The translations under genes were made by a program, and so were the position numbers. Below the pieces are notes generated by a model. That model worked only from the letters and a program-made list of their open reading frames with translations. It searched no databases and was not told where the DNA came from. DNA of 64,000 nt from a virus: positions 1 through 64,000 of IMG/VR virus record IMGVR_UViG_3300035698_001735. One strand, written 5' to 3'. Of this stretch, positions 1-7,277 are shown in pieces. Position 1 is the stretch's first letter. Each line of letters begins with the position of its first letter.

Positions 1-212
1 CATTGGCACCTGTGTCCGCAAACATCTCATGTGTGTATAAATGACGAGCAGCTTCGACCTTAGTCATGGGCTCGTCTAGCTCAATAAGACGAATCTCACT
101 GTGCTCGTTCTTCGATAAAATCTTGACACGCGCCGCCAAGTCATTTGCAAAGCGTACTTTAACTACGCCGTTTAAAGTTGACACGCCAGTTACTGTAAAT
201 GTTTTAGTACTC
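1..212 (-). CDS. Unknown small protein, C-terminus cut by window edge
   Basis: An open frame starts at the ATG at 212 and runs leftwards off the window, so only the first 70 residues are visible (beginning MSTKTFTVTG). The visible part is charged, with no membrane segment, and I do not recognise the family. A sigma70-type promoter of the conserved early class lies at 254-282. It is the last gene of the leftward block and is separated from the next gene by a 1.3-kb gene-poor stretch. Confidence 0.65.
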
Positions 213-253
213 ATAATCGTCTACCTTTTAAGTGTGTGTGTAAGTGTTAAGTA

Positions 254-282
254 AGTATAGAGTCTTCAAATAGTAAATGCAA
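254..282 (-). promoter_or_regulatory. Early sigma70-type promoter, conserved extended class
   Basis: Read on the minus strand: TTGCAT, 17 bp, TATACT, with TGAAGAC just upstream of the -10 and TTAACACTTACACA downstream. Four more promoters (6591, 7215, 9262, 9866) share these extensions. It drives the partial gene at 1-212. Confidence 0.75.
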
Positions 283-326
283 CAATTATTTAAAAACTTT
301 TTAAGCGTTGCCAACTCTGTGTCGTG

Positions 327-480
327 CAACATGTCAACTATTGTAGTGTCACCAACAAATAATAGCAACACCTCATTTGACTGTTTAATTAAATATCAAT
401 TAAACAAAGTTGCAACCTCTCTGTAACAACATGTCAACTATAGTAATGTCATCAAACAATAATAGCAACACCTCATTTGA
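327..480. repeat. Two 54-bp direct repeats, 100 bp apart
   Basis: The segments 327-380 and 427-480 both begin CAACATGTCAACTAT and end AATAGCAACACCTCATTTGA, with a handful of differences between them. The start-to-start distance is exactly 100 bp. No convincing coding frame covers them. They sit beside the ACTATAGT array, so this may be part of a replication or recombination region. Confidence 0.75.
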
Positions 481-539
481 ACAACAAAAATAAACTACTT
501 ATATAAGCAACACAAAAAAACGCTGGTAGGTAGGTTACT

Positions 540-1440
540 ACTATACAACACACTATAAGTCAATGATAGATATAACCATGTAACACTATAGTAAGAAGAA
601 GAGTATGATACACTATAGTAAGAGGTATGAATGACACTATAGTACAAGGTATGAATGACACTATAGAGTATACACAACTGAGTTAAGCATTGAACACTCA
701 CGATTGTATCCTGAACTGTATCCTGAACTGTATTCAGTAGTGATCGAAGCAAATGATAACTCTAGAACACAATAACGAAGCATATGATGCTGCCGTTGAG
801 CTGTTTTGAAGCATAATGAGCTGAACAGGCCGTTCAATTAACCGCAACTTACTACACCGCACTAAGCATGATCGATACTATAGGCAATCTAAAAATTATT
901 GGAGATGGTTCGAAGTTGGCTAAGCTCAAATACTTTTCGGTTCTCTGAACATGCTTTCACTCTTCTGAACATGCCTTTCACTCTTCTGACGTTGTTCTAC
1001 TGTAGGGTTACTATGATCTACTATAGTGTTGTGGTGACTACTATAGTGTATCATACCTCTTACTATAGTACTGAGTTGTTCTACTATAGTGTGTAATGAA
1101 CCTCTTACTATAGTGTGTAATGAACCTCTTACTATAGTGTTATCACCGGCTACTGACTACATGCTTATAGTGCATACACGGGCTAGTGAACTCTTGGTTC
1201 TGCTTGCGTATAGTGTGTCTTACGCACTGTATAAGCTGCGGTTGTTGTTATGCTTGCTAGCGTATAGCGTTAATGTGTTGCTGTTGTTGTGTGCTGTTGT
1301 GTGCGCGTATAGTGCTATGTCGTGCAGCGGGGTCTTGTGTATAGTGTTAAGCACTATAGTAGTTAAAGAGTAAAACGACTGCTGTTATGTATAGTGAAGT
1401 ATAAACAATGTATCGTACTATAGTAACAACAAAGAAATAA
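540..1440. repeat. Array of ACTATAGT palindromes in inverted halves
   Basis: Eleven perfect copies of the self-complementary 8-mer ACTATAGT start at 585, 612, 636, 1020, 1040, 1062, 1083, 1107, 1131, 1353 and 1417, with near copies at 660 and 878. Left-hand copies are followed by AAGAGGTATGA; right-hand copies are preceded by the complement (TCATACCTCTT), so the two halves form a large imperfect inverted repeat around 680-1010. Frames through this stretch are repetitive and unconvincing. The rest of 213-1589 shows nothing else definable. Possible origin or protein-binding array (inference). Confidence 0.8.
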
Positions 1441-1577
1441 GTGGCGATGTCTACATCAATATTGCAATCTCTTTTGAGTCTTTTTTGTCTATTAAGCGCT
1501 TGTTGGTAGGTGAAGTGGCAGCAGAGAAACATGATTACGCATGAAGATATGATGATGACGAATTCAGTTAGTAGCAT
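1347..1577 (-). CDS. Possible small two-segment membrane protein
   Basis: A 76-residue frame with an N-terminal hydrophobic segment (about residues 3-22), a short basic loop (RQKRLKR) and a second hydrophobic segment near the C-terminus. There is no clear ribosome binding site upstream of the ATG at 1577 and the frame overlaps two ACTATAGT palindromes, so it may be chance. I give it only because the hydrophobicity pattern is coherent and its direction matches its neighbours. Confidence 0.3.
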   Translation of the reverse strand: MLLTEFVIIISSCVIMFLCCHFTYQQALNRQKRLKRDCNIDVDIATYFFVVTIVRYIVYTSLYITAVVLLFNYYSA

Positions 1578-1589
1578 AGCAGCGGGATC

Positions 1590-1874
1590 TTAGGCAGTAG
1601 TGTTGACAGTAGTGTTGACAGTAGTTGTTAATCGATTGACAAAGTTAATTGGTATCGCACCTAACAATAATATAGTAATATCTCGGTCAATATCAACTAT
1701 TATACTTGGGTTATAATATCTGCCGTTTATCTTTATTACTCGTGTAGTGAGTTCGTTGTTGTCTTGACGCGTGCATAAAATTATGTAAGCATACGGGTGC
1801 CTTATGGGGGACTTGCTGATAACTACAGGGTTACGCCATGCTTTATTAATGTATATAAAAGTATCTGATATCAT
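1590..1874 (-). CDS. Tandem paralog family member (copy 1)
   Basis: 94 residues. It belongs to a family repeated along 1590-4869. Members begin with a short strand-like motif (here FIYINKAW followed by PV) and end with a conserved block, here DITILLLGAIP then NF and RL. The middle is variable. The C-terminal tail LTTTVNTTVNTTA comes from a short 12-bp tandem repeat at 1597-1622, so the end of this copy seems to have been extended by slippage. The stop of the broken copy next upstream lies 2 bp before this ATG. Family function unknown. Confidence 0.7.
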   Translation of the reverse strand: MISDTFIYINKAWRNPVVISKSPIRHPYAYIILCTRQDNNELTTRVIKINGRYYNPSIIVDIDRDITILLLGAIPINFVNRLTTTVNTTVNTTA

Positions 1875-1875
1875 G

Positions 1876-2167
1876 CTACGGCCTATTACGGTTGGTTAGT
1901 TGATCAAGTAAGCCACAAGGTATTGCTCCGAGTTTGAGCATGGTTAGTTGTTGTTCACTACGTCAACAAACCGCGGCATTATACTCAAACACTCAGAGTG
2001 TTTGGTGCGATATAAAAAGACACCACCGTCAACAACTGTTAATATAATAAGAGCATTACTGTACTTTGCATAATTGGAGATAAGGGATTATACATAGTTG
2101 TTACAACAGGCTTGCGCCACTTAGGGTTAATGTATATTATATAGCTTTCATTATCTTCTGGTTTCAT
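1876..2167 (-). pseudogene. Frameshifted tandem paralog (copy 2)
   Basis: The ATG at 2167 opens a frame starting MKPEDNESYIIYINPKWRKP, a clear family N-terminus, but it stops after 42 codons. The family C-terminus (LTMLKLGAIPCGLLDQL) is intact further on in a different frame, and the middle lies in the third frame. Two shifts are therefore needed to rebuild it. It keeps the gene spacing of the array, which suggests recent decay rather than chance similarity. Confidence 0.8.
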
Positions 2168-2193
2168 ACGTCGTCCTAGTGATAGTTGTATAG

Positions 2194-2475
2194 CTATTGG
2201 TTAGTTAAGTAATCAATTAAGCCCGGGGGTATTGCTCCGAGACTCAAGATAGTTAACTCGTTGGGCTGAATGTAGAGGTATTCTGGCATAGAGTGCGCGA
2301 CATTTATTGGATCAATGTTGCTGTGTAGATTGCGCATGATCTGATACTTATTGTCTCCGATCTCCATTAGTATAGCTGTTGCAAGAAAGTACATGGAGTA
2401 ATTTGGTCTACGGGTGGGTCCAAAGACTAAAACTGGCGTAGTCCAATTAGTGTTTATGTATATACTAGTTTTCAT
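2194..2475 (-). CDS. Tandem paralog family member (copy 3)
   Basis: 93 residues, N-terminal SIYINTNWTTPV and C-terminal ELTILSLGAIPPGLIDYL. The C-terminal block is closest to that of the broken copy at 1876-2167, suggesting these two arose by a local duplication. No membrane segment or signal peptide. Separated by 13 bp from the upstream copy, so co-transcribed with it. Confidence 0.8.
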   Translation of the reverse strand: MKTSIYINTNWTTPVLVFGPTRRPNYSMYFLATAILMEIGDNKYQIMRNLHSNIDPINVAHSMPEYLYIQPNELTILSLGAIPPGLIDYLTNQ

Positions 2476-2488
2476 GTAGCTCCTTTGC

Positions 2489-2758
2489 TCAACAGTTGGG
2501 GTAATACCACAAATCGGTTCTGAGTCGCTGCATAAAGTTCTTTGGCAGCCCTCCTAACATTAATATAGTAATGTCCTCGGGATTTACTTCTATTTCCGGT
2601 GGATGTAATTTAGCGCGATGGTTGCATCTTATTACGACAACCTTATCACAAGCAGTTATTCGCAGTACAGTTTCGGCCTCTCTTGCATGCTGATATGATA
2701 TAGGTATAAATTTTACAGGCCGGTTCCAGCTTGTGTTAATGTATAATCGTACATTCAT
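2489..2758 (-). CDS. Tandem paralog family member (copy 4)
   Basis: 89 residues, N-terminal RLYINTSWNRPV and C-terminal DITILMLGGLPKNFMQRL. It overlaps the stop of the next upstream copy by 4 bp (ATGA-type overlap), a sign of translational coupling. The middle (about residues 20-60) shares almost nothing with its neighbours, so the family evolves mainly in its centre. Confidence 0.82.
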   Translation of the reverse strand: MNVRLYINTSWNRPVKFIPISYQHAREAETVLRITACDKVVVIRCNHRAKLHPPEIEVNPEDITILMLGGLPKNFMQRLRTDLWYYPNC

Positions 2759-3021
2759 ACGTTTGCTGATCCCATTCTGTCTATAAAGCCTTTGGGTAAT
2801 CCTCCTAAAAGTAGCACGGTTAAATCACGCTCCTCGATCCGTAACGGAATACGACTATCCATGTAATTTTGATATTTGTTAATGTGAGTTTCTGCAATGC
2901 CGTTTGAATACACTATGATAAGGACAGTTGCGTCTTTGGCTTTGGGTAAGAACCAAACCCAGTCCCGGATAACCTCGACAGGCCTATCCCAGTCTGGATT
3001 GACATAGATGTGTGTAAACAT
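2755..3021 (-). CDS. Tandem paralog family member (copy 5)
   Basis: 88 residues, N-terminal HIYVNPDWDRPV and C-terminal DLTVLLLGGLPKGFIDRM. It is the first gene behind its own sigma70-type promoter (3051-3079), so copies 1-5 form one leftward operon, separated by a terminator from the upstream copies. Confidence 0.82.
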   Translation of the reverse strand: MFTHIYVNPDWDRPVEVIRDWVWFLPKAKDATVLIIVYSNGIAETHINKYQNYMDSRIPLRIEERDLTVLLLGGLPKGFIDRMGSANV

Positions 3022-3050
3022 TTAAGTCCTTAATTTCTTGTGTATGCTGT

Positions 3051-3079
3051 ATATTAGCTTCTTATGCAAGTAAAGTCAA
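3051..3079 (-). promoter_or_regulatory. Sigma70-type promoter for paralog copies 1-5
   Basis: On the minus strand: TTGACT, 17 bp, TAATAT, placed about 30 bp before the ATG at 3021. Confidence 0.6.
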
Positions 3080-3084
3080 GAGGT

Positions 3085-3124
3085 AAAAAAGCACCCAAGT
3101 ACCTAATATAATACGGGTGCTTTA
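3085..3124 (-). terminator. Intrinsic terminator
   Basis: Stem of AAAGCACCC paired with GGGTGCTTT around an 18-nt loop, followed on the minus strand by a run of T. It lies just after the stop of the 3148-3540 gene and just before the next promoter. Confidence 0.75.
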
Positions 3125-3147
3125 TAGAAATAGCCAGAGGGTAGTTA

Positions 3148-3540
3148 CTAAACTAGGGTACCCTGGGTTTGTGTTATGGCGTCTGCGTATATAGCAAGGA
3201 TTAGCATCTCTTGACTTTCGGTACCCTCGACGTTATCAGACACAGGAGTATGGTCTTTTTCTCCGTACCCATTCCATACGTACAATATCGAGTTGTCTCT
3301 ATTCTCAACGTGTGCTCGTTTCATATCTGGGTGTTTATTTATTACGTCCGCAAACACATCTGCATCGTCGTCGGCAAGCTCTTGCGTGTGTCGGCTATTA
3401 ATTAGTTTTTTAGCTAGCTGAAGTGATTCAGGGCCAAACCGTTTTTCGCTAACCTCGCCCCATGTTTGTTCGCTCATTATGTATGCGCTGACCGGGTATG
3501 CTTGTGTCTCAGTCATTAGCGTGTTGTATATGGATGTCAT
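3148..3540 (-). CDS. Unknown 130-residue protein inside the paralog array
   Basis: A soluble acidic protein with no signal peptide or membrane segment and no motif I recognise. It does not carry the paralog-family end blocks although it lies between copies 5 and 6. It has a good ribosome binding site (AAGGAG, 7 bp before the ATG), a possible late promoter GATAAATA at 3564-3571 and a terminator directly after its stop. It might therefore be expressed at a different time from the surrounding array (inference). Confidence 0.75.
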   Translation of the reverse strand: MTSIYNTLMTETQAYPVSAYIMSEQTWGEVSEKRFGPESLQLAKKLINSRHTQELADDDADVFADVINKHPDMKRAHVENRDNSILYVWNGYGEKDHTPVSDNVEGTESQEMLILAIYADAITQTQGTLV

Positions 3541-3563
3541 AGATGCTCCTTAAATAGTTTATC

Positions 3564-3571
3564 TATTTATC
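3564..3571 (-). promoter_or_regulatory. Possible T4-type late promoter
   Basis: GATAAATA on the minus strand, 24 bp before the ATG at 3540, matching seven of eight bases of the T4 late consensus TATAAATA. It is one of few such sites pointing leftwards. Confidence 0.4.
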
Positions 3572-3577
3572 ATAGTC

Positions 3578-3877
3578 TTAGTAGCTGAGTAATTGTTTAT
3601 GTAGATTAGCTGATACTGACCCTAGCATTAGTAAGGTGATGTCTGGTTGACTAAGCTGTATTACTCCGGTTCCTTTATGCTGGGCTGCGGACAGTCCGGA
3701 GGAATGTATATTATAATGCAAGTAGCAGTTAGCTTCGGTGTTTATTGATATTATAAATTCTGTATTTCTAAAAGCGCTTGAGTTTTCATAGCCCCGATAT
3801 CGTTGTTTTCGGTTACAAGAACGCTCGATCGTAACATACGGCGTATGCTTTGAATTAATATAAAACCAACTAGTCAT
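3578..3877 (-). CDS. Tandem paralog family member (copy 6)
   Basis: 99 residues, N-terminal WFYINSKHTPYV and C-terminal DITLLMLGSVSANLHKQL. The C-terminal block departs from the usual LGGLP to LGSVS, making it one of the more divergent members. Its ATG overlaps the stop of copy 7 by 4 bp. Confidence 0.8.
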   Translation of the reverse strand: MTSWFYINSKHTPYVTIERSCNRKQRYRGYENSSAFRNTEFIISINTEANCYLHYNIHSSGLSAAQHKGTGVIQLSQPDITLLMLGSVSANLHKQLLSY

Positions 3878-4182
3878 GTTACCGCCTCGTGTTTTAATTT
3901 GCTGATGTCTTTTAAGAAGTTCTTTGGTAGTCCCCCTAATAACATCATGGTAAGGTCGCGTTGTTCTAGTTTGAATGACCCTATGAACGCCAGCTCGCCC
4001 GAGACATTATACACTATTTTCGCATTGCGAATTAGCACATCTATTTCTATTACGTAGACAGCACCTCTGAAACACTTACTGGTTACAAAGGCAAACCGGT
4101 TATTTTCATTGTATAATCTACGATCGAATTGTACCTTAGTAGCGGAGCTTGGATTAATGTATAAGTATGTTTTCAAGGACAT
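3874..4182 (-). CDS. Tandem paralog family member (copy 7)
   Basis: 102 residues, N-terminal YLYINPSSATKV and C-terminal DLTMMLLGGLPKNFLKDI. It overlaps copy 8 by 10 bp and copy 6 by 4 bp, so copies 6-9 look translationally coupled. Confidence 0.82.
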   Translation of the reverse strand: MSLKTYLYINPSSATKVQFDRRLYNENNRFAFVTSKCFRGAVYVIEIDVLIRNAKIVYNVSGELAFIGSFKLEQRDLTMMLLGGLPKNFLKDISKLKHEAVT

Positions 4183-4454
4183 CGGAGTTGCTTCTTTAGG
4201 TTAGGTGTTAGGCCTCCTAATAATAACATAGTTTTATCCTTAGAGTCAAGTTCTAATAGGCCCATCTCGTTAGTAAATCTATTTTTATGTACGTAGCTAG
4301 CCCCGGCATCTCGACGGATTGATATTAATACATCTGCGCGGGTGTAACGTCTAAGGTGCGAAACTTCTATTGTGTTCACGGAATCAATAATAGTAACCTT
4401 TTTATCATCAGAAAGTCTAATGTAAACCCACAGCCGGTTAGTTTCAGGAAACAT
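4173..4454 (-). CDS. Tandem paralog family member (copy 8)
   Basis: 93 residues, N-terminal WVYIRLSDDKKV and C-terminal DKTMLLLGGLTPNLKKQL. The YIN motif has become YIR. It starts inside the last codons of copy 9 (11-bp overlap). Confidence 0.8.
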   Translation of the reverse strand: MFPETNRLWVYIRLSDDKKVTIIDSVNTIEVSHLRRYTRADVLISIRRDAGASYVHKNRFTNEMGLLELDSKDKTMLLLGGLTPNLKKQLRCP

Positions 4455-4869
4455 AATACGGGTTTAGCATAATAGGTGTATTGCGGATGCGAGGTATTAA
4501 CGCAGGCGGTATTGCTCCGAGGCGAAGCATAGTTATTTCTTTAGGGTTAACCTCAATACCTCCTATTGCGCCATTGCTTCTATTCTTGTGCAGATATGCA
4601 ATATTGTTTTCGTCGATTGATAATACATAGTCAGAATGCAGCATTGTTTTGTATGGGCTAAATCCATTCAAAGTGCGTCTTGAAATGTCTTCTGGAAACC
4701 TTCGAGGGTCTGACACCATCAATGTACCTTTGGCGGTAACGATCTTAGTGCGCATAATAAAGAACCAAGTGCAGTTGACGTAACTCGGCTCTCTATCTAA
4801 CTTTTTACTACGGAGAATGCCAAGGCGGACCAACGCCTGCCTTATGCTAAATTTCTTGTTGTTATCCAC
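4444..4869 (-). CDS. Tandem paralog family member (copy 9), N-terminally extended
   Basis: 141 residues, about 45 longer than the other copies. The extra N-terminal part is basic (SIRQALVRLGILRSKKLD); the family-like part follows (WFFIMRTK near residue 36) and the C-terminal block is EITMLRLGAIPPALIPRI. It is the most upstream copy and could be the founder or a fusion. Function unknown. Confidence 0.78.
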   Translation of the reverse strand: MDNNKKFSIRQALVRLGILRSKKLDREPSYVNCTWFFIMRTKIVTAKGTLMVSDPRRFPEDISRRTLNGFSPYKTMLHSDYVLSIDENNIAYLHKNRSNGAIGGIEVNPKEITMLRLGAIPPALIPRIRNTPIMLNPYYVS

Positions 4870-4887
4870 TTAAGTTCTCGCTTAGTG

Positions 4888-5382
4888 TTATGCTAATCTG
4901 TTTATTGCCAATAGAAGGTTGCTGTACTTTTCCTCCAAACTACTGTACAGTTTATTGTTTTGAATTAACTCTTCTAGATTATAAATTTCACCGCCGTGGC
5001 TAACAACAGTCCCGCCTTTGCCACTGCCAAAATCATCTTCTTTGCACGTTCTCTTCATAGGCAATGGACCTTGCCCTTGGTGAAAAATATTTCTCGCCGG
5101 CCAGTTAGCCCTGTGGTCGTTAATTTCAAAGCAGTTCCTGCCTCGGATGCCTGTTATGACACCTAATATACTTATGGTGTGAGTCTGGTTGTTGTAGGAG
5201 TACACATCGTCACCTATGTCAAAGTCAGACGCACTATTATTTTCTTCGTATGCTGGCCCTTTACCTTCGTGGAACACAACGGATTCATTCCAGTTATAAA
5301 GCTCACCCGCTCGATCCGCAACTCCTATGTTAGCAGCTCCTCCGAGAGTACTGTGTTGGATGCTACCTACTATGCCGGCCAT
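4888..5382 (-). CDS. Unknown 164-residue protein
   Basis: The start is uncertain: an ATG at 5382 is used here, a GTG at 5388 is in frame, and the open frame extends further with no standard start codon or clear ribosome binding site. The protein carries two similar stretches (VVFHEGKGPAYEEN near residue 35 and IFHQGQGPLPMKR near residue 100), suggesting an internal repeat, each followed by a conserved D/DDF motif. The middle (DDVYSYNNQTHTISILGVITGI) resembles a small beta-barrel fold. Function unknown. Confidence 0.65.
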   Translation of the reverse strand: MAGIVGSIQHSTLGGAANIGVADRAGELYNWNESVVFHEGKGPAYEENNSASDFDIGDDVYSYNNQTHTISILGVITGIRGRNCFEINDHRANWPARNIFHQGQGPLPMKRTCKEDDFGSGKGGTVVSHGGEIYNLEELIQNNKLYSSLEEKYSNLLLAINRLA

Positions 5383-5443
5383 GCGCACGGAGAGGTTTGT
5401 CGGAGACCAAACATATACTGTTGGTCTTCTAAGAATAATTTAG

Positions 5444-5761
5444 TTATACTGTCTGCTCTTCTAGTAAGTGAGTTGCTCTAGCTTGTATTTTTATAAGAGA
5501 AGCTGCGGCGTAGGCTGGATCGTTATGCGATACACTAAATTCAAAGTTGCCGCCGAATCGTCGCAGCAATTCATCTCTTGGGCCACAGAACTGAATTAGC
5601 AAGCTCTCGTCAAGATGCCCGCATGCGCAAGTGACCCAGCGTCCTGCTTCTTGTTTGTCCACTAAAGTAAAGTGCCCGCGTGCCTCGGCATCAATTAACC
5701 TTTCGCCCCAGTACGTGCGATTTAACTTTGCTTCGGTGAGTGTTTCTTTAACTGGTTTCAT
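5444..5761 (-). CDS. Cys-containing small protein, paralog of 5787-6125
   Basis: 105 residues from the ATG at 5761, chosen because AGGAG lies 7 bp upstream and because the N-terminus then aligns with the neighbour (KETLTEAKLN versus TETLTQAGLD). Both proteins share YWG/HWG, an EARGHF/EQRGQF segment and the motif WVTCACGxLDxSL, where the C-x-C pair could hold a metal. The upstream ATG at 5800 would overlap the neighbour. Unknown function; a local duplication is clear. Confidence 0.78.
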   Translation of the reverse strand: MKPVKETLTEAKLNRTYWGERLIDAEARGHFTLVDKQEAGRWVTCACGHLDESLLIQFCGPRDELLRRFGGNFEFSVSHNDPAYAAASLIKIQARATHLLEEQTV

Positions 5762-5786
5762 ATTGCTACTCCTGACTATAGTTGTT

Positions 5787-6125
5787 TTATCGCTCTGCAT
5801 TTGCTAACAGTAACTCAGTAGCACGCTTTTCTATTAATACTAATTGAGTAGCTGCTTTGCGTATATTATTAAATCTAACTAGGTCCTCGAACTTTTCACC
5901 TAGCTGACGCAGTTTACTGTCAATCGGGCCGGGCTCGCCGTTGTTTGCATTGCGTTTGCCCATTAAACTTGCGTCGAGCTTACCACACGCGCAAGTAACC
6001 CAGAAGCTTGCTTCGTCTTCGTCGATATCAGTAAACTGCCCGCGTTGCTCGGCAATCAAAATGCGCCGTCCCCAGTGGCTATTATCTAGGCCTGCCTGGG
6101 TGAGTGTTTCTGTAGCTGTACTCAT
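5787..6125 (-). CDS. Cys-containing small protein, paralog of 5444-5761
   Basis: 112 residues with ribosome binding site GGAGA before the ATG. It shares with the downstream gene the N-terminal ETLT..L....WG block and the central WVTCACGKLDASL motif, and ends in a helical segment. The family resembles small phage proteins of unknown role that contain a CxC-type motif. It is followed after 25 bp by its paralog. Confidence 0.78.
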   Translation of the reverse strand: MSTATETLTQAGLDNSHWGRRILIAEQRGQFTDIDEDEASFWVTCACGKLDASLMGKRNANNGEPGPIDSKLRQLGEKFEDLVRFNNIRKAATQLVLIEKRATELLLANAER

Positions 6126-6146
6126 ATAATTTTCTCCGTTAGCTGA

Positions 6147-6557
6147 TTATAGTTTATAGGTTATGGGTAATATGTAGCCAGCGCCGCGTAAGATATTAGA
6201 AGATTTTGTCTTAAGATTTCGAAAAACTGGAACAAATCCTGTTGCTAGTTCATATGCTCGGTTAGCCGTTGCGTTCTTAATTGAGTAAGGTACTTGACTA
6301 TAAGCATACTTTGCATCCCGGGCTCCGTCTAAATAATTAGTACATGCTCCGGCGTGCAGTGCTTGGTTGATTTTGTTAAGCACTGGCAACATTGCTGCTG
6401 GGCTAGTTTTTTTGTCCATAACTTTTAATAGAGGTGTTACTTTACTAAGGCAGCGTTCGGCATTGTTCATCCAAGCAGTATAACTGTCTATGTAAGGATT
6501 TGCTGCGGCAAAGCTAGCGGCTAAGGTTAACGATAATGCTAGAATAATCTTTTTCAT
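6147..6557 (-). CDS. Exported protein of unknown function
   Basis: 136 residues with a classic signal peptide: MKK, a hydrophobic core of about 14 residues and AAAN/ASFAAAN as a likely signal peptidase I site near residue 19. The mature part has two Cys (near 38 and 72) that could form a disulphide in the periplasm. It has a conserved early-class promoter at 6591-6619 of its own. No recognised domain. Confidence 0.8.
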   Translation of the reverse strand: MKKIILALSLTLAASFAAANPYIDSYTAWMNNAERCLSKVTPLLKVMDKKTSPAAMLPVLNKINQALHAGACTNYLDGARDAKYAYSQVPYSIKNATANRAYELATGFVPVFRNLKTKSSNILRGAGYILPITYKL

Positions 6558-6590
6558 AATAGTATCTCTGTTTGTGTGTAAGTGTTAACA

Positions 6591-6619
6591 AGTATACTGT
6601 CTTCAGTTAAGCAATGCAA
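6591..6619 (-). promoter_or_regulatory. Early sigma70-type promoter, conserved extended class
   Basis: Minus strand: TTGCAT, 17 bp ending TGAAGACAG, TATACT, then TGTTAACACTTACACA. It serves the exported-protein gene at 6147-6557. Confidence 0.78.
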
Positions 6620-6627
6620 CTATTACA

Positions 6628-6903
6628 TTAGGGTTTGCGTCTTTCAATATATTGTTTTATGGTAAGGGCGTTATTTTCTTTAAGAAAAGCCTTCTCTAAC
6701 ATTTTTAATTGGTGATTATTTTTAATCTTACCGCCGGAGTTCCAATACCAAGCGTCGTAGGCTCTGGTTATCATCACAACCTCAGTTTTTTTCCAAAACC
6801 AATACCCTGTAGTAACAATCACTCTCGCTTTGTAAGGGGGTCTGTAACAGGGTCTGCCACGATATACCACCATGGGCATCAGCATGAAATTACTTATTTT
6901 CAT
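6628..6903 (-). CDS. Unknown basic 91-residue protein
   Basis: Small basic protein rich in Tyr and Arg in its first third, with TTGYWFWKKTEVV in the middle and a helical C-terminal end. Its ATG overlaps the stop of the upstream gene (ATGA), so the two are translationally coupled. No known domain recognised. Confidence 0.65.
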   Translation of the reverse strand: MKISNFMLMPMVVYRGRPCYRPPYKARVIVTTGYWFWKKTEVVMITRAYDAWYWNSGGKIKNNHQLKMLEKAFLKENNALTIKQYIERRKP

Positions 6904-7181
6904 TCTTCAAGCGCTTTGGTTAGTTCTGCTGTTTCTTTTGTTGGTAATCCAAGTGCTTCGGCACGTGCCTTGGCTTCTGCTAAGTCGACCCTAACGTCTG
7001 CAAACATCATACCAGACGAGTAGTCTCCGTCTGAACCAAAGCGCGATATAACAGTTGGGTTGCCATTCTGGTCGCAATGATAAAGGTCTTTGTTTTCGTA
7101 ATTGCCTAAGAATGTGCAATTAGTGCAATCGTGCTCGTGTATCGGAGCGTCGTGCTCGAACCCTATTAAATCATGTAACAT
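6900..7181 (-). CDS. Small putative metal-binding protein
   Basis: 93 residues. The first 35 contain EHDAPIHEHDCTNCTFLGNY and DLYHCDQ, i.e. several His plus a CxxC and a further Cys, a pattern typical of small phage zinc-binding proteins. The C-terminal third is an Ala/Glu-rich helix. A conserved early-class promoter lies at 7215-7243. Exact family not recognised. Confidence 0.75.
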   Translation of the reverse strand: MLHDLIGFEHDAPIHEHDCTNCTFLGNYENKDLYHCDQNGNPTVISRFGSDGDYSSGMMFADVRVDLAEAKARAEALGLPTKETAELTKALEE

Positions 7182-7214
7182 AGCTTGCCCTCTGTGTATT
7201 GTGTAAGTGTTAAC

Positions 7215-7243
7215 AGTATACTGTCTCCAAAGACATAATGCAA
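7215..7243 (-). promoter_or_regulatory. Early sigma70-type promoter, conserved extended class
   Basis: Minus strand: TTGCAT, 17 bp ending TGGAGACAG, TATACT, then GTTAACACTTACACAAT. It serves 6900-7181 and the coupled gene after it. Confidence 0.78.
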
Positions 7244-7277
7244 CTATTACATTAGGGCTTGCAGTTTTCTCTGCATG

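Noticed and set aside
585-670. CACTATAG elements resemble the core of a T7 RNA polymerase promoter
   Set aside because: Only the CACTATAG part fits; the upstream TAATACGACT half is missing at every copy, and the element is a palindrome pointing both ways.
495-1373. Open frames of 65-94 codons through the palindrome array
   Set aside because: Their translations are repeats of YYSV-type words made by the DNA repeats, with no ribosome sites and no normal protein composition.
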